From: Microbacterium luteum
GTDB taxonomy: Bacteria > Actinomycetota > Actinomycetes > Actinomycetales > Microbacteriaceae
DNA length: 64,000 nt
Direction of reading: 5' to 3'
NCBI RefSeq assembly: GCF_015277875.1
Contig: NZ_CP063814.1
Span: 2,914,001-2,978,000, forward strand
Shown: one piece after another, positions 28,128 through 36,975 of the stretch
Numbering within the stretch: position 1 is the first letter of the stretch
Layout of the letters: every line of letters starts with the position of its first letter
Notes under the pieces: generated by a model
The model's input: only the letters and a program-made list of their open reading frames with translations
What the model was told of the DNA's origin: nothing
Database searches by the model: none
Program-made: the position numbers and the translations under genes

Positions 28128-30197
28128 GTGCTGTACGGCGCCGACTACAACCCCGACCAGTGGCCCGAAGAGGTCTGGGAAGACGACGTCCGCCGCATGA
28201 ACGAGGCGGGCGTGAACATCGTGAGCCTCGGCATCTTCGCCTGGTCGCGCATCCAGCCCGCCGAAGACGTGTGGGACTTCGCCTGGCTCGACCGGGTCAT
28301 CGACACCCTGCACGCCGGCGGCATCGCCGTGAACCTCGCCACGGCAACGGCCTCGCCGCCGCCGTGGGTGAGCGCGAACTACCCCGAGACGCTGCCCGCA
28401 GACGAATCCGGCGCGTCGTACTGGCCGGGAAGCCGGCAGCACTTCGCACCCTCCTCCCCTGTCTACCGACGCCTCGCCGGTGAGCTGGTGCGACGCATCG
28501 CCGAGCGCTACGTCGACCACCCGGCGGTGGTGATGTGGCACGTCGGAAACGAGTTCGGCTGCCACCTCTGGATGGACTTCTCCGATGCCGCGCGGGATGC
28601 GTACCGTCGCTGGCTGCGCGAGAAGTACGGCACCGTCGACGCGCTCAACGCGGCGTGGGGCACGAACTTCTGGTCGCAGCGGTACAGCACGTTCGACGAG
28701 GTCTTCCCTCCGCGGCTGGCGCCCTACAGCCACAATCCGTCGTCGATGCTCGACTTCCGCCGGTTCACCTCCGACATGCTGCTGGAGTGCTACCTGGCGG
28801 AGCGGCGCATCCTGCTGCAGGCGGGCGCGACGCAGCCGATCACGACGAACTTCATGGGCCCGTTCAAGCCGGCGGACTATCGCCGGTGGGCGCCGCACAT
28901 GGACGTCATCGCCGACGACTGCTATCCCGACCCGGCGCATCCCACGCGTGTGCGCGATTCGGCGTTCCAGCGCGACCTCGTGCGCTCGCTCAAGCCCGGC
29001 GTGCCGTGGCTGCTGTGGGAGCAGGCCACCGATGCCGTGAACTGGCGCCCGGCGAACCCCGGCAAGGCCGCGGGGGCGCTCGCGGCCGAGACCGCGCAGT
29101 CGATCGGGCGCGGCGCCGACGGCATCATGTTCTTCCAGTGGCGGCAGTCCCGCGCCGGCAGCGAGAAGTTCCACTCGGCGATGCTCCCCCACGCCGGCAC
29201 GCGCACCCGCACGTGGCGCGAGGTCGTCTCCCTCGGCGAGCGCCTGCGCGAGCTCGGCGAGCTGCCGGCACCGGGCTCGGATGCGCGGGTCGCGCTGGTC
29301 TTCGACTGGGAGAACTGGTGGGCGGTCGAGGAGCGCGACCATCCCTTCCGGATCGACTACCTCGCCGTTGCCCTGGAGTGGTACGGCGCACTCCATCGCC
29401 GCGGCATCATGGTCGACATCATCGGGCCCGAGGAGGCGGAGCGCGGGTACGAGGTGGTCTTGGCGCCCGCCCTCTACCTGCTGCGCGAGGAGGGAGCAGC
29501 CGCGCTCGACCGGTTCGCGCGAGCCGGTGGAACGCTGCTCACCGGACCCTTCAGCGACATCGTCGACGAGCACGACCAGTTCTGCGACGGCGGGTTCCTC
29601 ACGCGCCTCGGCGCCGCACTCGGCATCCGCTACGAGGACTTCGGAGCACTGGCGGGCCCTCCCGCGAGCGGCACGGGCGTCGGCGCGCTCGGTGCGGTCG
29701 GCGACGGCGAGCCCGAGACGGTGTCGTTCACGCTCGACGGCTGTGCCGCTCGCGGCACGCTCGTCGCCGAGGCCGTCCACGCCGAGACCGCCGAGGTGAT
29801 CGCGACCTTCGACGACGGTCCGAACGCGGCGCGACCGGCGGTGACCCGTCAACGCCACGGCGACGGCGCCGCGTGGTACGTCGCCACGATGCCCGACGCC
29901 GCCGGTGTCGACGCGATCGTCGGCCGCCTCGTCGCCGACCGCGGCGTGCGACCGGTCATCGACGACCTCCCCGCGGGCGTCGAGGTCGCGCGTCGCGGCG
30001 CCCTCGTCACCGTGATCAACCATTCCGACGAGACCGTCACGGTCTCCCTGAACGGCAGCGACGCCGAAACCGGCGCCGCCCTCGGACGCACCGCACTGTC
30101 ACCGCAGCAGGTCGTCTTCGCCTTCGCGCCCATCCCGGCGCATCCCTCGCCCGCGCCGTCCGACGCGAACGGCGCCCTCGCATCCCTCTCCTCCTGA
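28128..30197 (+). CDS. Beta-galactosidase, glycoside hydrolase family 42
   Basis: It hydrolyses terminal beta-galactosyl residues, probably from imported galacto-oligosaccharides, since there is no signal peptide. The 689-residue protein starts MLYGADYNPDQWPEEVW, the GH42 signature. The acid/base is Glu142 (VGNEFGCH) and the nucleophile is Glu298 (LLWEQATDAVNW), on a TIM barrel followed by the trimerisation domain (VFDWENWWAVE) and a small C-terminal beta domain. The GTG at 28128 follows AAGGAG by six bases; the ATG four bases earlier is out of frame. It feeds galactose to galT/galK at 50-52 kb. Confidence 0.95.
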   Translation: MLYGADYNPDQWPEEVWEDDVRRMNEAGVNIVSLGIFAWSRIQPAEDVWDFAWLDRVIDTLHAGGIAVNLATATASPPPWVSANYPETLPADESGASYWPGSRQHFAPSSPVYRRLAGELVRRIAERYVDHPAVVMWHVGNEFGCHLWMDFSDAARDAYRRWLREKYGTVDALNAAWGTNFWSQRYSTFDEVFPPRLAPYSHNPSSMLDFRRFTSDMLLECYLAERRILLQAGATQPITTNFMGPFKPADYRRWAPHMDVIADDCYPDPAHPTRVRDSAFQRDLVRSLKPGVPWLLWEQATDAVNWRPANPGKAAGALAAETAQSIGRGADGIMFFQWRQSRAGSEKFHSAMLPHAGTRTRTWREVVSLGERLRELGELPAPGSDARVALVFDWENWWAVEERDHPFRIDYLAVALEWYGALHRRGIMVDIIGPEEAERGYEVVLAPALYLLREEGAAALDRFARAGGTLLTGPFSDIVDEHDQFCDGGFLTRLGAALGIRYEDFGALAGPPASGTGVGALGAVGDGEPETVSFTLDGCAARGTLVAEAVHAETAEVIATFDDGPNAARPAVTRQRHGDGAAWYVATMPDAAGVDAIVGRLVADRGVRPVIDDLPAGVEVARRGALVTVINHSDETVTVSLNGSDAETGAALGRTALSPQQVVFAFAPIPAHPSPAPSDANGALASLSS

Positions 30198-30207
30198 CAG
30201 GACCACC

Positions 30208-31484
30208 ATGAGACACCTTCGATTCGTCGTCACCGCCGCCGTCGTTTCCGCCGCCGCCCTCACCCTCGCCTCGTGCGCGGGCGATGGCGGGAGCTCGGGA
30301 GAGTACGACCCCGACGCCGACGTGACGCTCACCTTCGCCTTCTGGGGCAACGACGATCGCGCCGACCGCTACAACCAGCTGATCGAGGCGTTCCAGACCG
30401 AGCATCCGAACATCACGGTGAACACGACCTTCACCGACTTCCCCAGCTACTGGGAGAAGCGGCAGACCGAAGTGGCCGGCGGGGGCCTTCCCGACGTCTT
30501 CCAGTTCTCCGACAGCTATCTGCGGCAGTCGCCGAGCCCGGCCACGTGCTCGATCTCGGCGAGGTGTCGGACTACATCGACTTCTCCACCTTCGACGACG
30601 CCCTGCTCGGCACGGGTCGCCTGAACGACGTGCAGTACTCCCTGCCGACCGGATACAGCATGTGGGCGAATTTCGTGAACGACGACGTGCTGGCCGAGTA
30701 CGACATCGCCGCCCCGGAAGGCGGCTCCACCTTCGACGCGTTCGACGAGTGGATGGCCGGGGTCACCGATGCGACCGACGGCACGGTCTACGGCGGCACC
30801 GACTACACCCAGCGGATCCAGGTGTTCGAACTGGTTCTCCGGGCGAACGGCGGAAACCTCTACACCGAGGACGGCGAGCTCGGCTTCACCGAGGATGAGC
30901 TGCGCGACTTCTGGGCCTCCGGCGACGACATCCGCGACGGCGTGACCGTTCCGCAGGTCGAGCTCGAGGCGATCAGCCCCGTGTCCGGTTTCGGGGCCGG
31001 CCTGACGGCGAGCGAGATGAGCTGGAGCAACTTCCTGGGCGGCTATCTCGCGGACTCCGGCGCCGAGTCGATCTCGATCGTCGCGCCCCCGACCGCCGTC
31101 GAGGGCTCGAAGGACCTCTACCAGCAGGGCGGTCTGCAGATGGCCATCGCGTCGAACACCGACCACCCCGAGGCGTCGGCGATCTTCCTCGACTACGTCG
31201 TCAACAGCCCCGAAGCCGGCGAGATCTTCGGCACCACCCTCGGATTCCCGGCCTCGTCGAGCAAGCTCGCGGGCACGACGCTCGAAGGCGTCGACAAGCA
31301 GGTCGCCGACTACATCGAGTCGGTGGCGGACCGCGTGGGCGAAGCCCCGCCCGTGCCCGTGATCGGATACGGCTCGCTCGAGCAGACGTTCTGGGACGTC
31401 GGCAAGGAGCTCGGGCTCGGGACGATCACGGTCGACGAGGCGGTGGACCGCTTCTTCACCGAGGCCGACGTCATCCTCGAGTGA
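30208..31484 (+). pseudogene. Solute-binding lipoprotein gene with a one-base deletion
   Basis: This is a close paralogue of the importer lipoprotein at 24112, with lipobox LASC (Cys23), VTLTFAFWGNDDRADRYNQLI and VPVIGYGSLEQTFWDV. The first frame runs to DSYLRQ at 30528 and then goes wrong, stopping at 30624. The second frame resumes from 30531 with AEPGHVLDLGEV and continues to the normal end. The paralogue reads YLRQYSENG, so the TAC codon after Gln appears to be reduced to TC (30529-30530). Either it is a recent pseudogene or a sequencing error. No permeases accompany it, so a working product would need those at 25.5-27.4 kb. Confidence 0.85.
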
Positions 31485-31552
31485 ACCCCTGGTGGGGGCG
31501 GGGCTCTGCCTCATCCCCACCAGACATCTCCCCGACCATCCCCGGAGGAACC

Positions 31553-33073
31553 ATGGCCGTCGCCGCCGCCCGCCTCGATCCCCATCACGAGATCGCCGAC
31601 ATCGACCGTCGCCTGTTCGGCGGGTTCGTCGAGCACCTCGGCCGCCACATCTACGACGGCATCCACGAGCCGGGTCATCCCGCAGCCGGAGCCGACGGCT
31701 TCCGGCGGGACGTCATCGAGCTCGTGCGCGAACTGGGCGTCAGCACCATCCGCTACCCGGGCGGCAACTTCGTGTCGGGATACCGCTGGGAAGACGGCAT
31801 CGGCCCCGTCGACGAACGACCCCGCCGCCTCGACCTCGCGTGGCACTCCACCGAGACGAACGAGGTGGGCCTGCACGAATTCGCCGCGTGGCTCGAGCTC
31901 GTCGGCAGCGACCTCGTGCTCGCCGTCAACCTCGGCACCCGGGGCACCCAGGAGGCGCTCGACCTGCTCGAATACGCCAACGTCGACGCACAGACGGCAT
32001 GGACCGACCGGCGGGCGGCGAATGGGCATCCGGAGCCGTTCGGCGTGAGGATGTGGTGCCTCGGCAACGAGATGGACGGACCGTGGCAGATCGGTCACAA
32101 GAACGCCGACGACTACGGCAAGCTCGCCTCCCAGACGGCCAAGGCGATGCGCATGATCGATCCGGGACTGCAACTGGTCGTCTGCGGCTCGTCGGCGCGG
32201 TCGATGCCGACCTTCGGCTCGTGGGAGCGCACCGTGCTGGAGCACACCCTCGACGACGTCGACTTCATCTCCTGCCACGCGTACTACCAAGAGCGGAACG
32301 GCGACGCGCAGGAGTTCCTCGCGTCGAGCGTCGACATGGCGAGGTTCATCGAGTCGGTCGTGACCACGGCAGACGCGGTCGCGGCGGCGAAGAAGAGCGA
32401 CAAGCGCATCATGATCTCCTTCGACGAGTGGAACGTCTGGTACCTCCACGATGACGACGGCGGGCAGAACGACAAGCCCGAGGAGAAGGGATGGCCGGTC
32501 GCTCCGCGCCTGCTCGAAGACCGCTACAGCGTTCTGGACGGCGTGGTGTTCGGCGACCTGATGATCACCCTGCTCCAGCACGCGGACCGCGTGCGCTCCG
32601 CATCCCTGGCGCAGTTGGTGAACGTCATCGCTCCGATCATGACCGAGCCCGGGGGCCCGGCGTGGCGCCAGACCACGTTCTTCCCCTTCTCGCTCACCTC
32701 GCGCTGGGCGCAGGGGCGCGCGGTGCGCGTTCCGGTGTCGGCACCGACCTTCACGAGTCCCGCGCTGGGCGAGGTGGCAACCGTGAACGCCGTCGCGACG
32801 ATCGACGACGACGGTGTGTCGCTCTTCGTCGTCAACCGGTCCACGGCCGAGCCCACGACCCTGTCGGTCGACCTGCGGCCGCTCCTCGGCGACCTGGGCC
32901 GCGAGATGGCCATCGACGAGGCGCACCTGCTGCACGACGACGACATCTACGCCGCCAACACCCTGGAGAGCCCCGAGCGGGTCGGCATCACGGCACTGGA
33001 GGCAACAATCGAGGACACGACCCTGCGCATTCCCCTTCCCGCGGTGTCGTGGGGATGCATCCGCCTGAGCTGA
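31553..33073 (+). CDS. Alpha-L-arabinofuranosidase, glycoside hydrolase family 51
   Basis: It releases arabinose from arabinan, arabinogalactan or arabinoxylan fragments, probably in the cytoplasm (no signal peptide). The 506-residue protein has the family start DRRLFGGFVEHLGRHIYDGI, the RYPGGNFVSGYRWEDGIGP block, acid/base Glu173 in CLGNEMDGPWQ and nucleophile Glu292 in ISFDEWNVWY, followed by the C-terminal beta domain. The ATG at 31553 follows CGGAGGA. It sits 68 bases after the pseudogene and is likely the last gene of the arabinogalactan locus. No arabinose isomerase or kinase is present in this window. Confidence 0.95.
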   Translation: MAVAAARLDPHHEIADIDRRLFGGFVEHLGRHIYDGIHEPGHPAAGADGFRRDVIELVRELGVSTIRYPGGNFVSGYRWEDGIGPVDERPRRLDLAWHSTETNEVGLHEFAAWLELVGSDLVLAVNLGTRGTQEALDLLEYANVDAQTAWTDRRAANGHPEPFGVRMWCLGNEMDGPWQIGHKNADDYGKLASQTAKAMRMIDPGLQLVVCGSSARSMPTFGSWERTVLEHTLDDVDFISCHAYYQERNGDAQEFLASSVDMARFIESVVTTADAVAAAKKSDKRIMISFDEWNVWYLHDDDGGQNDKPEEKGWPVAPRLLEDRYSVLDGVVFGDLMITLLQHADRVRSASLAQLVNVIAPIMTEPGGPAWRQTTFFPFSLTSRWAQGRAVRVPVSAPTFTSPALGEVATVNAVATIDDDGVSLFVVNRSTAEPTTLSVDLRPLLGDLGREMAIDEAHLLHDDDIYAANTLESPERVGITALEATIEDTTLRIPLPAVSWGCIRLS

Positions 33074-33156
33074 GCGACCGGCCGTATTCCGGCCGACCTC
33101 GCCCCGCTCCGCAGTCACCCATCCCACCCTCCGCAGTCACCTCACCCCGCCCTCCC

Positions 33157-33207
33157 GCAGTCACTTTGTGTGGGTGGAGAGGCCACGCACCCGCACAAAG
33201 TGACTGC
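33157..33207. repeat. 51-bp near-perfect palindrome (GCAGTCA family)
   Basis: GCAGTCACTTTGTGTGGGTG is mirrored by CACCCGCACAAAGTGACTGC with one mismatch across an 11-base loop containing GAGGCCACG. Two loose left-arm copies (CCGCAGTCAC) lie just before it at about 33111 and 33131. The same element occurs at 17751 with the same loop. Confidence 0.9.
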
Positions 33208-33224
33208 AGAGCGACTCTCGTGGC

Positions 33225-33420
33225 GTGGGCAGCGTGCGGCGGCGGTGCGGGCCGGCGCCGTGCGGCCGTGCGGGCCGGGGTGGGCGGCCTGGGACGGCGC
33301 CGGGGTGGGCGGCGGCGGTGCGGGCCGGCGCCGTGCGAGCGCCGCGCGGCGTGCGGCGGCGGCGGGGGCGCCGTGCGGCGGCGGTGCGGGCCGGGCGGGC
33401 GCGCGGGGCGGCGTGGCCAC
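33225..33420. repeat. Low-complexity G/C tract
   Basis: Together with the palindrome this fills most of the 468-base gap between the GH51 and Gfo genes. It is a degenerate array of GTGCGGGCCGGCGCC-like words with extreme GC content. Open frames through it encode only Gly/Ala/Arg-rich sequence and I regard none as a gene. Confidence 0.65.
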
Positions 33421-33424
33421 GCAC

Positions 33425-33481
33425 GGGAAAGCGCTTGCGTGGCAGACAGGGGCGTGGCACACTGGGGAAAGCGTTTACCCC
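33425..33481 (+). promoter_or_regulatory. Promoter with two LacI-type operators
   Basis: The -35 TTGCGT (33435-33440), 17-base spacer and -10 CACACT (33458-33463) predict a start near 33470. GGGAAAGCGCTTGC (33425-33438) overlaps the -35 box and GGGGAAAGCGTTTACCCC (33464-33481) covers the start. Double occupancy by a LacI-family repressor, perhaps the one at 36975, would shut the operon off. Confidence 0.65.
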
Positions 33482-33541
33482 TCGGGGTTCCCCGGCTTTT
33501 CCGCGACCGTGACGTCGCCGGATACGAGAGAGAAGGACCGC

Positions 33542-34753
33542 ATGACCGACACCACGATCGCCCCGCCCCAGGCCGAGGTCCGCCCGGCCGTCCGCGAGAT
33601 CGGCATCATCATGAACGGCGTCTCCGGACGCATGGGGTATCGGCAGCACCTGGTGCGCTCGATCCTCGCGATCCGCGACCAGGGCGGCATCGTGCTCTCC
33701 GACGGCACGAAGGTCACGGTCAAGCCGCTGCTGGTCGGCCGCAGCGAGGCGAAGCTCGCCGACCTCGCCGACAAGCACGGCATCGAGGACTACACCACCG
33801 ACCTCGACGCGGCCCTCGCCGACCCCCGCTGGGAGATCTACGCCGACTTCCTCGTCACCAAGGCGCGTTCGGCGGCTCTCCGCAAGGCGATCGCGGCCGG
33901 CAAGACCATCTACACCGAGAAGCCGACCGCAGAGACCGCGGCCGAAGCACTCGAGCTGGCCAAGCTCGCCGCGGCAGCCGGCGTGAAGACCGGCGTCGTG
34001 CACGACAAGCTCTACCTCCCGGGCCTGCAGAAGCTGAAGCGCCTCATCGATTCGGGCTTCTTCGGCCGCATCCTCTCGGTGCGCGGCGAATTCGGATACT
34101 GGGTCTTCGAAGGCGACTGGCAGCCCGCGCAGCGTCCGAGCTGGAACTATCGCACCGAAGACGGCGGCGGCATCATCGTCGACATGTTCCCGCACTGGAA
34201 CTACGTCATGGAGAACCTGTTCGGCGAGGTCAAGAGCGTCTACGCCCAGGCGGCCGTGCACATCGCCGACCGCTGGGACGAGAACGGCGAGCACTACACC
34301 GCCACCGCGGAAGACGCCGCCTACGGCATCTTCGAGCTCGAAGGCGACCCCGAGCACGGAAACATCGTCGCGCAGATCAACTCGTCGTGGACCGTGCGGG
34401 TCAACCGGGACGAGCTGGTCGAGTTCCACGTCGACGGCACCCACGGCTCGGCCGTTGTGGGCCTGTTCGGCGCCAAGATCCAGCACCGCAACGCCACCCC
34501 GAAGCCGGTGTGGAATCCCGACCTCGCCGACGACCACGACTACGACGCGGACTGGGCCGCCGTTCCGACGAACGACGTGTTCCAGAACGGCTTCCGCCAG
34601 CAGTGGGAGGAGTTCCTGGAGTCGTACGTGCTCGGCACCGACTACGCGTTCGACCTGCTCTCCGGCGCACGCGGCGTGCTCCTCGCCGAGGCCGGCCTGG
34701 AATCCAGCCGCGAGGGCCGCAAGGTCGAGCTGCCCGCCCTGAGCCTGGACTGA
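33542..34753 (+). CDS. Gfo/Idh/MocA-family oxidoreductase
   Basis: A 403-residue NAD(P)-dependent dehydrogenase, first gene of an operon with DUF993 and a sugar isomerase. The dinucleotide-binding region is unusual (IGIIMNGVSGRMGYRQHLVR), with an Asn-Gly-Val-Ser-Gly loop in place of GxGxxG. The lysine motif is YTEKPTAET and the substrate domain has GGGIIVDMFPHWNYVMENL. The ATG at 33542 follows GAGAGAAGGA. DUF993 starts three bases after its stop. Homologues in such three-gene clusters are uncharacterised; an inositol- or 3-keto-sugar-type substrate is only a guess. Confidence 0.88.
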   Translation: MTDTTIAPPQAEVRPAVREIGIIMNGVSGRMGYRQHLVRSILAIRDQGGIVLSDGTKVTVKPLLVGRSEAKLADLADKHGIEDYTTDLDAALADPRWEIYADFLVTKARSAALRKAIAAGKTIYTEKPTAETAAEALELAKLAAAAGVKTGVVHDKLYLPGLQKLKRLIDSGFFGRILSVRGEFGYWVFEGDWQPAQRPSWNYRTEDGGGIIVDMFPHWNYVMENLFGEVKSVYAQAAVHIADRWDENGEHYTATAEDAAYGIFELEGDPEHGNIVAQINSSWTVRVNRDELVEFHVDGTHGSAVVGLFGAKIQHRNATPKPVWNPDLADDHDYDADWAAVPTNDVFQNGFRQQWEEFLESYVLGTDYAFDLLSGARGVLLAEAGLESSREGRKVELPALSLD

Positions 34754-34756
34754 CGT

Positions 34757-36067
34757 ATGACCCACCTCACTCTGCTCGATGCCGCCGGGTCGACCTCGCA
34801 GGTCGCGCTGCGCGAAGCATCCGGATTCACCAAGCCCACAACGCCGCTGCGCAGCCGCCTCGCGTACGCGGCCGCGCACGTCGTGCCGCTGGTGCACGCC
34901 GACAACACCCCGGGGCGGCCCGCCGAGATCGACTGGGATGCGACGCTCGCCTTCCGCCGCTCGGTCTACTCCTGGGGCCTCGGCGTCGCCGACGCGATGG
35001 ACACCGCCCAGCGGAACATGGGGCTCGACGCCGCCGCGGTGCGCGAACTCATCGCGCGAACGGCGCAGACCGCGCGCGAAGAGGGCGGATCGGTCGTCGT
35101 CGGCGTCAACACCGATCACGTCGAGGACGAGCACATCTCCCTCGACCAGGTGATCGACGCGTACCGGTCTCAGCTGGCCTTCACCGAGGAGCAGGGCGCC
35201 GCTCCCGTGCTGATGGCGTCGCGCCATCTGGCGCGCGCCGCATCCTCGGCCGAGGACTACCGCCGCGTGTACCGCGAGGTGCTCGGCGCGGCGCAGGTGC
35301 CGGTCGTGCTGCACTGGCTCGGCACCGCGTTCGACCCGACCCTCGAGGGGTACTTCACTTCGACCAAGCTCAGTACAAGCGGGTCGGCCGACTGGCGCGA
35401 GGCGTCCGAGGTGCTCCTGGAGATCATCGGCGAGAACACCGACAAGGTCGCCGGGGTGAAGATGAGCCTGCTCGACGCCGACGCCGAGGTGTCGGTGCGA
35501 GAGCGCCTCCCCGAGAGCGTGCGCATGTTCACCGGCGACGACTTCAACTACGTCGGCCTCATCGGCGGGACGGACATGCCGGACGTTGCGACGGGCGACG
35601 TTTCGTCTGGCTCTGCTCGCTCAACGACCGGGGAGGCCGGAGACGGGCGGGCCGGAGAGGCATCGGCCGGGGCGGCCGAGACGAAACGCGGATACTCCGA
35701 CGCGCTCCTCGGCGCGTTCGCGGCGATCACCCCGGTCGCCTCCGCCGCGATCCAGGCGCTCGACGCCGGCGACGGCGCTCGATACCGCGAGATCCTCGAG
35801 CCCACCGAGGAGCTCAGCCGCCAGGTCTTCGCCGCGCCGACGTTCTACTACAAGACCGGGGTCGCGTTCCTGTCGTGGCTGAACGGCCACCAGCCGGCCT
35901 TCCAGATGGTCGGCGGGCTCCACTCCGCGCGCAGCCTGCCGCACCTGTCCCGCATCGTCGAGCTCGCCAACGCCTCCGGCGCCTTGGAGCGGCCCGAGCT
36001 GGCCGCCATCCGATGGCACGGGATGCTGCGCCTGAACGGCGTCGACGTTCCGGGGGTGATCGCGTGA
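34757..36067 (+). CDS. DUF993 (dihydrodipicolinate synthase-like barrel) protein with in-frame insertion
   Basis: A 436-residue TIM-barrel protein of family DUF993, usually labelled dihydrodipicolinate synthase-like. Recognisable blocks are VVPLVHADNTPGRPAEIDWD, VVGVNTDHVEDEHI, VPVVLHWLGTAFDP, GVKMSLLDADAEV and FTGDDFNYVGLIGGTD. After GGTDMPDVATG there is an insertion of about 35 Gly/Ala/Ser/Glu residues encoded by a palindromic element, before the sequence resumes YSDALLGAFAAITPVASAAI. The insertion lies on a loop after a conserved strand and may be tolerated. The lysine in GVKMS is a candidate Schiff-base residue. The stop overlaps the isomerase start. Confidence 0.85.
   Translation: MTHLTLLDAAGSTSQVALREASGFTKPTTPLRSRLAYAAAHVVPLVHADNTPGRPAEIDWDATLAFRRSVYSWGLGVADAMDTAQRNMGLDAAAVRELIARTAQTAREEGGSVVVGVNTDHVEDEHISLDQVIDAYRSQLAFTEEQGAAPVLMASRHLARAASSAEDYRRVYREVLGAAQVPVVLHWLGTAFDPTLEGYFTSTKLSTSGSADWREASEVLLEIIGENTDKVAGVKMSLLDADAEVSVRERLPESVRMFTGDDFNYVGLIGGTDMPDVATGDVSSGSARSTTGEAGDGRAGEASAGAAETKRGYSDALLGAFAAITPVASAAIQALDAGDGARYREILEPTEELSRQVFAAPTFYYKTGVAFLSWLNGHQPAFQMVGGLHSARSLPHLSRIVELANASGALERPELAAIRWHGMLRLNGVDVPGVIA
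35596..35691. repeat. Palindromic element inserted in frame in the DUF993 gene
   Basis: CGTTTCGTCT (35599-35608) is matched by its exact complement AGACGAAACG (35679-35688). The left side reads on as GCTCGCTCAACGACCGGGG, a sequence style typical of intergenic palindromes in Microbacteriaceae (from memory, unverified). The interior is GGCCGGAGA-rich. The inserted stretch leaves the reading frame open. Confidence 0.7.
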
Positions 36068-36942
36068 GCGTCGATCCGCGCCTGTCGATCAACCAGGGCA
36101 CCCTCAAGCACGCCGACCTCGCCACGGCGCTCGCGGCCACATCCGGTGCGGGCGTCCCCGCGATCGGGCTGTGGCGCGAACCGGTGCAGGAGGTGGGCCT
36201 CACCACGGCCGCGTCGATGCTCGCCGACTCCGGGCTGCGCTTCACGACACACTGCCGGTCCGGCTTCTTCACGATGCCCGAGGGCCCCGCCCGCCGCGCA
36301 TCCCTCGACGACAACCGCGTCGCCGTCGAGGAGGCCGCCACGCTCGCCGCGGCGGGCGCCGAGGGATCCACCGCGGTGCTGGTGCTCGTCGCCGGCGGTC
36401 TGCCCGAGGGCTCCCGAGACCTCATCGGCGCCCGCGAGCGCGTGCGAGATGCCATCGGCGAGCTCGCTCCGCACGCCGCCGAAGCGGGCGTCACCCTCGC
36501 GATCGAGCCGCTGCATCCGATGTACGCCTCCGACCGCTGCGTCGTGTCGACGCTCGGCCAGGCGCTCGACATCGCGCACGACTTCGACCCGTCCGTGGTG
36601 GGCGTGACCATCGACACCTTCCACATCTGGTGGGACCCGGATGTGCTCCCGCAGATCGAACGCGCCGGTCGCGAGGGACGCATCGCGACGTATCAGGTGT
36701 GCGACTGGAAGACGCCGCTCCCGGCCGACGTGCTGCTGAGCCGGCACTACCCGGGCGACGGCGTCATCGACTTCGGGCCGATGACCCGCGCCGTCGTGGA
36801 TGCCGGGTACACCGGCGACATCGAGGTGGAGATCTTCAACGCCGACGTGTGGGCGACCGACCCGGCCGAAGCCGTGCGACGCACCTCCGACGGCTTCACG
36901 GCTGCCGTCACGCCGCACCTTCCCGCGGTCGTTCCCGCCTGA
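36064..36942 (+). CDS. Sugar phosphate isomerase/epimerase (AP endonuclease 2 fold)
   Basis: A 292-residue xylose-isomerase-like TIM barrel: LSINQGTLKHADL, VPAIGLWREPVQEVG, LVLVAGGLP, VTLAIEPLHPMYASDR (metal-binding Glu), VGVTIDTFHIWWDPDV (Asp and His) and GDIEVEIFNADVW (terminal Glu). These give the usual divalent-metal site of the family. The GTG at 36064 overlaps the DUF993 stop by four bases, so the three enzymes are made together. It probably isomerises or epimerises a keto-sugar produced by the dehydrogenase; the substrate is unknown. Confidence 0.88.
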   Translation: MSVDPRLSINQGTLKHADLATALAATSGAGVPAIGLWREPVQEVGLTTAASMLADSGLRFTTHCRSGFFTMPEGPARRASLDDNRVAVEEAATLAAAGAEGSTAVLVLVAGGLPEGSRDLIGARERVRDAIGELAPHAAEAGVTLAIEPLHPMYASDRCVVSTLGQALDIAHDFDPSVVGVTIDTFHIWWDPDVLPQIERAGREGRIATYQVCDWKTPLPADVLLSRHYPGDGVIDFGPMTRAVVDAGYTGDIEVEIFNADVWATDPAEAVRRTSDGFTAAVTPHLPAVVPA

Positions 36943-36961
36943 TCCCGCGCGGGCGAGCCCC

Positions 36962-36975
36962 TAGAATCCTGCACG
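36962..36975 (+). promoter_or_regulatory. Leaderless promoter of the second lacI gene
   Basis: TAGAAT (36962-36967) is followed by seven bases and the GTG at 36975, so the transcript probably begins at the start codon. No convincing -35 box is seen. Confidence 0.6.

Noticed and set aside
28124..28483. ATG at 28124 as the start of the beta-galactosidase
   Set aside because: It is in the wrong frame; the GTG at 28128 gives the GH42 N-terminus and has the correct distance to AAGGAG.
33161..35314. A 717-codon minus-strand frame and a plus-strand N-terminal extension of the Gfo gene from 33170
   Set aside because: Both cross the palindrome, the low-complexity tract and the promoter/operators; the plus-strand enzyme clearly starts at 33542 with a ribosome-binding site.
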